Source: Stygiobacter electus (GTDB taxonomy: Bacteria > Bacteroidota > Ignavibacteria > Ignavibacteriales > Melioribacteraceae). Taken from it: a DNA stretch of 64,000 bases. The DNA is taken from the NCBI GenBank assembly GCA_029210465.1, contig JARGDL010000001.1, forward strand, positions 248,001 through 312,000. Reading direction: 5' to 3'. The position numbers and the translations under genes are program-made. Positions 8,749 through 16,348 of this stretch are shown here, in pieces. Position 1 is the stretch's first letter; the number at the start of each line of letters is the position of its first letter. The notes beneath the pieces were generated by a model. It did not search any database and was not told the DNA's origin. It saw only the letters and a list, made by a program, of their open reading frames with translations.

Positions 8749-10785
8749 CTAATTATTTTTCCATTTAAATATTATTAATGTTATATCATCATGTTGAGAT
8801 TTATCTTTTGTAAAAAGACTAATCTCTTTCATTATTTCATTTGCAATAAGATCTGTGTTTTTTTCTGAAAAGTTTTTTATTATCTCTTCTAATCTTTGGT
8901 AACCAAAGTCTTCATAATTAGCATTTTTAGCTTCTGTAATTCCATCAGAATAACACATCAAAATATCATCATTATCAAGATAAAATTCCATTTCTTCTAA
9001 TGAATTAGAAAATTTTTCACTTATGTCTAAACCTAAGCCAATACCTTTGGGTTTAAGTTGTGAAATTTGATTATTACTAAAGTGTAATAAAGGTGTATGT
9101 CCTGCTCTTGAAAAAGTTACTTTTTTTGTTGCTGTATCAATTACTCCGTAAATAGCAGTTACAAAATTTTTTCTTTCTAAATTTTTAAATAATATTTCAT
9201 TTACTTTTATCAATATTTCTTTTGGAGAATGAATCATTTTTGATAATGATTCAAAAATACCTTCAACTTCAGCCATTATAAAAGCGGCAGAAATTCCCTT
9301 CCCTGAAACGTCTGCAATTACAAATCCAAGTTTATTATTACCAAGTTCAAAAAAATCGTAGTAATCACCACCGACTTCAAATGCAGGGACAAACAATGAA
9401 GATATTTCAAGATTTTTTAAAGATGGTGTTTTTAACGGTAATATTTTTCTTTGAATATCACGAGCAACATCAAGTTCTTTTTCCAATCTTTCTTTTTCAA
9501 TTGATTGTTTAATAAGCATTGCATTTTCTAATGCAACAGCGGCATAATTTGCAAATGTTTCTACAGATTTTATTTCATCTTCTTCAAAAGAATTTTCTTT
9601 TATTCTTGCTGTAAATAAATATCCATAAATTTTATCATATACTTTTAATGGTGCAATTGCAACTGAGTTATAATTTTGTTCAAAATATGAGATTGAATTT
9701 TTATTACCTGTATTATTATGAATAAATATCTCATCAATATTGTTAAATTCCAAAAGAGTGTTGCTTATCTTATCAGCATCTACAAAACCTATTTTATAAA
9801 CTGAATTTAAAATAATTTTGTCCTTTTCTTTTGTTACTAACCATGCTGAATCGGAATTACATATTTCAGTTGTCATCTCTGTTATTGTATCTGCTAATTC
9901 TTTAAAGTCAAAAACTTGGGTCATTAATTTTGTAATATCCATTAATGAAGAAACTTGTTGTGCTTTTTTATCAAAAACTTCTGCGGTGGGTAAATGAAAT
10001 AAAGTTGTAAAAAATATTACTACAAAATAAATCGCACCATAAATCATTACTAAGCTAAAAAGTGTATGCATCCCGGGTGAAAAAGTATAAATAATTTTTT
10101 TCACAACATTTGAATCCATCAATAAAGAAAAAGTTATACTATAAATTACAACAAGAACTACAGAAAGAATTAACAAGTATTTTTTTTGCTTTTTATTTAA
10201 AAATGCAATCCAAGCGACACGAACTGAATTAATTGAAATTAACAATATTGAAACAATAAAAAATGAATCTCGGGGGAAATCTAAAGTAGGATCAAAAAAC
10301 AAAAGCATGTTTGATAAAAAACTTAAAGCAATAAAGAAAAGCATTGTGTCATAGTAAGTTGTAAAATCTTTCTTTTGACGTATAAATGAAAGCACCTTGA
10401 ATGTTGTAAAAATAAAAACAATTGACCCAATGAAAATAAATATTACAACTACCGACAAAAGTGAATTAAAAAAGTTAAATGATATTGTTCCGTCAGTATT
10501 TAAACTATAGCTAGAGTTTGTTAATGATAAAATAAAGAACAATATAGCTGCTAATATTCCAGAATTTAGAATTAATGTTAATGGAACGGAAGATTTATTT
10601 TGGAGTTTACTAGATAAATTTTTGTAGAGTAATAAAAATACAATAAAAACAAGTACTTCATTTATAAGGAACAAAATTCCAGATGTGTGATATGGGAAAA
10701 TAAGATTAAACAAAAAAAGTATTGCAGAGATTGCAATAACATTTTCAAAATTATTCGTATTAATTGCATTCAGAAATTTTTTCAT
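8749..10785 (-). CDS. Membrane-bound SpoIIE-type phosphatase
   Basis: 678-residue protein with a multi-helix N-terminal membrane region (about 15-265, roughly eight hydrophobic segments). A GAF-like domain (about 285-425, ending VETFANYAAVALENAMLI) and a linker KELDVARDIQRKILPL follow, then a PP2C/SpoIIE domain from about 460. Metal motifs: VGGDYYDFFEL (about 468), IADVSGKGISAAF (about 488), YSDGITEA (about 606), HDDITL near the end. It probably senses a membrane or envelope signal and dephosphorylates the adjacent STAS protein. The start codon overlaps the stop of the upstream membrane protein gene by 1 nt (TAATG), indicating coupling. Confidence 0.88.
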   Translation of the reverse strand: MKKFLNAINTNNFENVIAISAILFLFNLIFPYHTSGILFLINEVLVFIVFLLLYKNLSSKLQNKSSVPLTLILNSGILAAILFFILSLTNSSYSLNTDGTISFNFFNSLLSVVVIFIFIGSIVFIFTTFKVLSFIRQKKDFTTYYDTMLFFIALSFLSNMLLFFDPTLDFPRDSFFIVSILLISINSVRVAWIAFLNKKQKKYLLILSVVLVVIYSITFSLLMDSNVVKKIIYTFSPGMHTLFSLVMIYGAIYFVVIFFTTLFHLPTAEVFDKKAQQVSSLMDITKLMTQVFDFKELADTITEMTTEICNSDSAWLVTKEKDKIILNSVYKIGFVDADKISNTLLEFNNIDEIFIHNNTGNKNSISYFEQNYNSVAIAPLKVYDKIYGYLFTARIKENSFEEDEIKSVETFANYAAVALENAMLIKQSIEKERLEKELDVARDIQRKILPLKTPSLKNLEISSLFVPAFEVGGDYYDFFELGNNKLGFVIADVSGKGISAAFIMAEVEGIFESLSKMIHSPKEILIKVNEILFKNLERKNFVTAIYGVIDTATKKVTFSRAGHTPLLHFSNNQISQLKPKGIGLGLDISEKFSNSLEEMEFYLDNDDILMCYSDGITEAKNANYEDFGYQRLEEIIKNFSEKNTDLIANEIMKEISLFTKDKSQHDDITLIIFKWKNN

Positions 10786-11960
10786 TATTTAATTTTAATA
10801 GTATCTAAATTGAGTCTTTTAAGTTTTTTATTTGCTTTTCTAATTTCTTCATGCATCTTTTTAATCTTTATTGAATCATTAACTAAATTGAAATAAGACG
10901 AATCTTTCCTTAAAGCTTCATTAACTTTATTTGAAATATTCAATTCACGAACTAAGTTTATTGTTGCATTTGCAATTTCATTTGGATTGGAAAATTTCAC
11001 TAATTCTTTTGTGGATTGTAAATTTTTGATAGCTCTATCATTTGCAAATAATTGTATTATCTTGGTAATATTTTCATCAAGCACTTTTCTTAAACTATCA
11101 TTAAGATTTTTATTTATCATTTCCTTATTTAAAGTAATTTTTACATCATTAGCATCAATCTTAAACTGATTAATATTTTTCATGCGAGTATTATCATCAA
11201 AAACTAATTTAATTTTAGCAATAGGTTTATCTATCTCACTTATTAGGTTTAATCCATCTTTATCAGCTTCAATTATTTGTTTCTGTAATTTCTTTTTATC
11301 AAATGAGAATTTAGTTACATAAACAGTATCTTTTGTAATAAGTAGAAATTCCATTTTATTTTTTAAATGATTTTCATAGATCATCTTCTTCAAACTTTTG
11401 AAATTATCAAGAGAAAATAATTCTCTTGCTTTATTCTTATCTATCTTCTGTGATATTGATAATAAGTCTGTTATTAAGTTCTCTCTTAATAAAATAATTT
11501 CCGGATTAACAGCATAAGAATCATCTCCAATAAAAATATTTTGATAAATACTAGTCCGATAAAAATTCAATAAAGAATCAATCTTATTTTTATCTTTATC
11601 ATTTGATGCTAAGAAATTGAGATAAGAATTTAAGTTTTGAGTTTTTTTGATTGGCAAATTTTTAATTTCGATAATATCTTCGCCATTATTGTTATTGATT
11701 AACAATACTTTGCCTTCTTCTCTATCAAGAGGTAAAGATTTATAAAAAGCAAAATTAAAAATGTCTTCGTTTGTAATATTCGTTTTGGTAAAAATTGGTT
11801 TTAGATTTTTAATATATGACGATATTTTTTCTTTAGCCTCACCATAAAAATTTTGTAAGTTTTTTTTATGCTTAAAATTAATCATCAAAACAGTACTAAG
11901 AACCAACAAAAAGAAAAAGAACAAATATTTTTTCCAATTATGTGATATGACTTCCTTCAT
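10785..11960 (-). CDS. Unrecognised single-pass membrane protein in the sigma operon
   Basis: 391 residues that I do not recognise. One transmembrane helix lies at about 12-28 (YLFFFFLLVLSTVLM), followed by roughly 360 mostly polar, Lys/Asn-rich residues predicted to be outside the cytoplasm. Helical repeats occur near the end (DSIKIKKMHEEIRKANKKLKRL). It has no zinc-binding HxxxCxxC motif, so it is not a classic zf-HC2 anti-sigma factor. It lies 7 nt after the ECF sigma gene and overlaps the membrane phosphatase gene by 1 nt. That position is where an anti-sigma or sensor protein is usually found. A sensor or anti-sigma role is an inference from position only. Confidence 0.6.
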   Translation of the reverse strand: MKEVISHNWKKYLFFFFLLVLSTVLMINFKHKKNLQNFYGEAKEKISSYIKNLKPIFTKTNITNEDIFNFAFYKSLPLDREEGKVLLINNNNGEDIIEIKNLPIKKTQNLNSYLNFLASNDKDKNKIDSLLNFYRTSIYQNIFIGDDSYAVNPEIILLRENLITDLLSISQKIDKNKARELFSLDNFKSLKKMIYENHLKNKMEFLLITKDTVYVTKFSFDKKKLQKQIIEADKDGLNLISEIDKPIAKIKLVFDDNTRMKNINQFKIDANDVKITLNKEMINKNLNDSLRKVLDENITKIIQLFANDRAIKNLQSTKELVKFSNPNEIANATINLVRELNISNKVNEALRKDSSYFNLVNDSIKIKKMHEEIRKANKKLKRLNLDTIKIK

Positions 11961-11967
11961 ATTTAAA

Positions 11968-12561
11968 TTAAAGTTCTTTTTGATATGGTTCTAAAATTAT
12001 TTTCAAAGTTTCTCTTGCTCTAAATATCCTTGATTTAATTGTACCAACTTCAGTCCCAAGCTCATCTGCAATTTCTTTATAACTATAACCATCAATATCT
12101 CTCATCACAAGTGGAACTCTTAACTTTTCAGGTAATTTCTCAATCGCACTTCTTACCAAATTTGGGATATCAATATTTTCTGAAAAAGGTTTTGTTCCAT
12201 AAATACGATCATTATCTTCAATCGAAACAAAAATGCTTCTTACTTTTTTCTTTCTTAGATAGTCTTTGCATTTGTTGATTGTAATTCTATAAAGCCAAGT
12301 TGTAAACTTTGACTCAAATCGAAATTCATTTAATTTGTGATAAACACTTATAAAAACATCCTGAGAAATATCATCTACATAATCAACATCACCTAATGTT
12401 AAGTAAACAAGATTCCTAACTTTTTCTTTATGTTTAACTAACAAGATTTTAAAAGTTGATTGATCACCTTTTATAAATTTTCTAATTAACTCAAAATCCT
12501 CTTCGCGATCATCAATATTATTATTTACATCAAAATTATCATTAGCTTTAATAAAATCCAT
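11968..12561 (-). CDS. ECF-family RNA polymerase sigma factor (RpoE-like)
   Basis: 197-residue sigma-70 family protein with only regions 2 and 4. Region 2 is at about 33-105 (VDDISQDVFISVYHKL and FTTWLYRITINKCKDYLRKK, the -10 recognition helix). Region 4 is at about 142-192 (LPEKLRVPLVMRDIDGYSYKEIADELG, GTIKSRIFRARETL, the helix-turn-helix for the -35 element). It heads a six-gene operon with partner-switching proteins. A TGAAAC-N16-CGTC promoter, the ECF consensus, lies 7 nt before the ATG. This suggests self-activation and an almost leaderless mRNA. Confidence 0.93.
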   Translation of the reverse strand: MDFIKANDNFDVNNNIDDREEDFELIRKFIKGDQSTFKILLVKHKEKVRNLVYLTLGDVDYVDDISQDVFISVYHKLNEFRFESKFTTWLYRITINKCKDYLRKKKVRSIFVSIEDNDRIYGTKPFSENIDIPNLVRSAIEKLPEKLRVPLVMRDIDGYSYKEIADELGTEVGTIKSRIFRARETLKIILEPYQKEL

Positions 12562-12568
12562 TTTTTTA

Positions 12569-12594
12569 GACGTTTTTAAATTTTTAATGTTTCA
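12569..12594 (-). promoter_or_regulatory. ECF-type promoter of the sigma operon
   Basis: Read on the minus strand: TGAAAC (12594-12589), 16 nt, CGTC (12572-12569). This matches the well-known ECF consensus with the AAC and CGT motifs and the same spacing as SigM/SigW-type promoters. Only 7 nt (TAAAAAA) separate CGTC from the sigma ATG at 12561, so transcription should begin at or next to the start codon. Confidence 0.65.
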
Positions 12595-12604
12595 AAAAAT
12601 TATT

Positions 12605-12624
12605 TAATTAAATCGATTTAATTA
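12605..12624. promoter_or_regulatory. 20-bp perfect palindrome in the divergent sigma/STAS intergenic region
   Basis: TAATTAAATCGATTTAATTA equals its own reverse complement. It lies just upstream of the ECF promoter and about 120 bp before the plus-strand STAS gene. It could be an operator for a dimeric regulator. In such AT-rich DNA a palindrome of this length can occur by chance. Confidence 0.3.
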
Positions 12625-12745
12625 CTTTATTTTTAATCTTTCTTTGAATAACTTTGACAAGTAATATAAATATTTATAAAGAAATTATTCTATACATAGT
12701 CAAATCCACGAAAACAAATATTCAATCTATTTTAAGGAGAGAAAT

Positions 12746-13087
12746 ATGAAAATAAAGTATGAAGAAAAGTATAATGCGGTAGTAATAACTCTTTCAGGAA
12801 ACATTATGGGGGGGCAAGAAGCTCAGGAATTCAGTAATTTACTACACAAACTTATTGATGAAAATAAAAAAAATGTTGTTATTGATTTGTCAGAAACAAC
12901 CTTTATGAATAGCTCTGGTCTTGGAATGTTAATTAGTGGATATACAACTATAAAAAATGGTGGCGGATCATTCAAATTAGCTGGTGCTACTGAAAAAATT
13001 GAAAGCCTTTTAGTCATTACAAAACTTATTACAATTTTTGAAAACTACTCATCAGTTGAAGAAGCAATTAATAGTTTTAAAAATTAA
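12746..13087 (+). CDS. STAS-domain anti-sigma factor antagonist
   Basis: 113-residue stand-alone STAS domain (SpoIIAA/RsbV type). The phosphorylation segment is TTFMNSSGLGMLIS with Ser56/Ser57. The first strands read NAVVITLSGNIMGG. A strong AAGGAGAG site precedes the ATG. It is divergent from the ECF sigma operon across a 184-bp intergenic region and ends at a strong terminator before purA, so it is probably a single-gene transcript. It may be a second input to the kinase encoded at 7947-8381; no other kinase candidate is in view. Confidence 0.9.
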   Translation: MKIKYEEKYNAVVITLSGNIMGGQEAQEFSNLLHKLIDENKKNVVIDLSETTFMNSSGLGMLISGYTTIKNGGGSFKLAGATEKIESLLVITKLITIFENYSSVEEAINSFKN

Positions 13088-13111
13088 ATAGATTAATAAA
13101 ATTTATTTTTC

Positions 13112-14435
<1,324 letters not shown>

Positions 14436-15644
14436 ATGAATTTTGCATTTACTATTTCTTCCTTAAAAATAAAACTCTCTCTTGTTATTTTAGGAGCATT
14501 AATTGCTTTTTCCACTTTATATTATACTCAACACATAGTTAAAAAACTTCAGCAAAGAGAAAAAGAAATAGTTCAACTATTTGCAAGTGGTTTAGAATAT
14601 GCAGCAAATCCAAACGCTGAAACTGGCGATTTAAATTTCATTTTTAATAATATCATCAACCGAATAGATTTCCCATTAATACTAACCGATAAAAACGATA
14701 AAATTATTTCTACAGAAGTTGGGTTTGGATATAAAAATATTTCATTAGATTCAAATCTTACAAAACAACAAATTAAATCTTTATTGCAGGGAAAAGTAAA
14801 AGAATTAGCCATAGAACATCAACCTATTCTTGTAACAACAAAAGAAGGCGTTATCCTTCAAAAAATATATTATGGGGATTCAGAAATTATTAACAGATTA
14901 AAATATTACCCATATCTGCAAATATTTTTCGCAATTTTATTTATTCTGATTTCATATTTGAGTTTTAGCTATATAAAACGAAGTGAACAATCAAACATTT
15001 GGGTTGGAATGTCTAAAGAAACTGCTCATCAACTCGGAACACCAATTTCAAGTTTGATGGGTTGGAATGAAATATTAAAATTAAATTATAACAATCCAGA
15101 TAAAGTTTTAGATACAGCTGAAGAAATTGAAAATGATTTAACCAGATTAAACAAAATAACCAGAAGATTTTCAAAAATTGGGTCAAAACCGGAATTAGTT
15201 GAAAACTCACCATATATTATTATAGAAAAAGTCGTAAATTATTTTCAAAGAAGATTACCTCAACTTGGTAAAAACGTAACTATCGAAGTCAAAGGCGATC
15301 ATAACTGCAAAACAAAATTAAATTCAGAACTATTTGAATGGGTAATAGAAAACTTGATTAAAAATTCATTAGATGCCATAGAAAATAAAAATGGACTTAT
15401 TTTATTTGAAGTATTTAATTATAAAAATAAAATTGAGATAGAAATTTCTGATAATGGTAAAGGAATTGAGCCTGGCAGAAAAAAAGATATTTTTCGCCCA
15501 GGTTTTAGCACCAAAAAACGCGGCTGGGGTCTAGGTTTAAGTCTTTCAAAAAGAATAATTGAAGATTATCATAAAGGTAAAATTTTTGTTAAAAGTTCAA
15601 TAGTTAATGAAGGTACTATTTTTAAAATAATTATTCCAAAATAA
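14436..15644 (+). CDS. Sensor histidine kinase
   Basis: 402-residue membrane kinase. Two transmembrane helices, at about 11-30 and 158-176, bracket an extracytoplasmic sensor of about 125 residues. The phospho-acceptor His198 lies in ETAHQLGTPISSLMGW. The ATP-binding region has N box WVIENLIKNSLDAI, G1 DNGKGIEPGRK, F box DIFRPGFSTKKRGWG and G2 GLGLSLSKRIIED. It is directly coupled to purA (TAAATG). No response regulator gene is in this window, so the partner is unknown; such orphan kinases are frequent in Bacteroidota. Confidence 0.92.
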   Translation: MNFAFTISSLKIKLSLVILGALIAFSTLYYTQHIVKKLQQREKEIVQLFASGLEYAANPNAETGDLNFIFNNIINRIDFPLILTDKNDKIISTEVGFGYKNISLDSNLTKQQIKSLLQGKVKELAIEHQPILVTTKEGVILQKIYYGDSEIINRLKYYPYLQIFFAILFILISYLSFSYIKRSEQSNIWVGMSKETAHQLGTPISSLMGWNEILKLNYNNPDKVLDTAEEIENDLTRLNKITRRFSKIGSKPELVENSPYIIIEKVVNYFQRRLPQLGKNVTIEVKGDHNCKTKLNSELFEWVIENLIKNSLDAIENKNGLILFEVFNYKNKIEIEISDNGKGIEPGRKKDIFRPGFSTKKRGWGLGLSLSKRIIEDYHKGKIFVKSSIVNEGTIFKIIIPK

Positions 15645-15653
15645 AAATAGTAC

Positions 15654-15683
15654 TTGATTTATTAAATAAAATTATTATTTTTG
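15654..15683 (+). promoter_or_regulatory. Bacteroidota-type promoter of the candidate RNA
   Basis: TTG (15654-15656), 19 nt, TATTTTTG (15676-15683). This fits the -33/-7 consensus (TTTG and TAnnTTTG) used by the housekeeping sigma factor of Bacteroidota. The predicted start falls about 4 nt later, exactly where the first hairpin of the candidate RNA begins. Confidence 0.55.
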
Positions 15684-15686
15684 TGT

Positions 15687-15785
15687 TGTGGAAAGTTAAT
15701 CTTTTCACACTGGATATCAGTAACCCCTCCTTAAATTACTGATCGAGCTGCTAAGGACCGCCCTCATCCTTAGCAGTTTTTTTTT
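15687..15785 (+). ncRNA. Candidate small RNA with C-rich anti-Shine-Dalgarno loops
   Basis: About 99 nt with a promoter, three hairpins and a terminator but no convincing reading frame. Hairpin 1 pairs 15687-15695 with 15701-15709 (9 bp, one G-U). Hairpin 2 pairs ATCAGTAA (15716-15723) with TTACTGAT (15736-15743) around the loop CCCCTCCTTAAA. Hairpin 3 pairs CTGCTAAGGA (15748-15757) with TCCTTAGCAG (15767-15776) around CCGCCCTCA, then nine Ts. The C-rich loops are complementary to AGGAGG-type ribosome binding sites, as in RsaE-like regulators. It could instead be a leader that attenuates the dCMP deaminase gene 50 bp downstream. I do not recognise it as 6S, SRP or tmRNA. Confidence 0.55.
15748..15785 (+). 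terminator. Intrinsic terminator (third hairpin of the candidate RNA)
   Basis: Perfect 10-bp stem with a 9-nt loop CCGCCCTCA and a run of nine Ts. It ends the candidate RNA and insulates the dCMP deaminase gene from the histidine kinase. Confidence 0.9.
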
Positions 15786-15808
15786 ATCCATTATTAATAA
15801 TTATTCTA

Positions 15809-15816
15809 TAATTTTG
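15809..15816 (+). promoter_or_regulatory. Possible -7 element before the dCMP deaminase gene
   Basis: TAATTTTG matches TAnnTTTG and ends 18 nt before the ATG at 15835. No clear TTTG is found 19-21 nt upstream, so support is weak. Confidence 0.3.
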
Positions 15817-15834
15817 TAAAAAAAATATTTTAAT

Positions 15835-16332
15835 ATGCGAAAGAAAAAAAGTAAAAGACCTTCATGGGATGAATATTTCTTAAAAGTAGCAATGTTAGTT
15901 TCTGAAAGAGCTACTTGTCCAAGAATGCACTGTGGTTGTGTTCTCGTTCGTGATAAAAGAATTCTTTCAACCGGTTATAATGGATCAATTCCTGGTGATG
16001 GGCATTGCGAAGATGAAGGGTGCTGGATTGTTGATAACCATTGTGTTAGAACAATTCATGCTGAAATGAATGCTTTACTCCAATGCTCTATACATGGAGT
16101 TAGTACTAAAGATGCAACGGCATATATTACAAACATGCCTTGTACAAATTGTGCAAAAGCATTAATAGCCGCTGGTATAAAAGAAATAGTAATTTTTTCA
16201 GATTATCATGATACTATGGCTGAAAAATTTTTTGATATTGCTAATGTAAAGATTAAAAGATTACCAATGCCTGATAAAAATATTAATTATGATTTAAAGA
16301 ATTATTCTAGTGCAAAAAAATTTAACAAATAA
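15835..16332 (+). CDS. dCMP deaminase (ComEB-like)
   Basis: 165-residue zinc enzyme that deaminates dCMP to dUMP, the precursor of dTMP. The catalytic site is visible as HAEMNALLQC (His75, Glu77) and MPCTNCAKAL (Cys103, Cys106). Extra Cys/His residues (Cys33, Cys35, His57-Cys58, Cys63, Cys70) fit the second zinc site typical of dCMP deaminases. The N terminus RPSWDEYFLKVAMLVSERATCPR is characteristic. There is no clear ribosome binding site before the ATG. The end of the gene is close to ppk, with which it may be cotranscribed. Confidence 0.93.
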   Translation: MRKKKSKRPSWDEYFLKVAMLVSERATCPRMHCGCVLVRDKRILSTGYNGSIPGDGHCEDEGCWIVDNHCVRTIHAEMNALLQCSIHGVSTKDATAYITNMPCTNCAKALIAAGIKEIVIFSDYHDTMAEKFFDIANVKIKRLPMPDKNINYDLKNYSSAKKFNK

Positions 16333-16348
16333 GTCAAATGGATTTGAA

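Noticed and set aside
15748-15785. Riboswitch reading of the hairpins before the dCMP deaminase gene
   Set aside because: I see no alternative antiterminator pairing and no match to a known riboswitch core. The promoter placement fits an independent RNA better, though attenuation cannot be excluded.
15687-15785. SRP RNA, 6S RNA or tmRNA identity for the candidate RNA
   Set aside because: The conserved SRP apical loop bases, the long 6S bulge structure and the tRNA-like ends of tmRNA are all absent on both strands.
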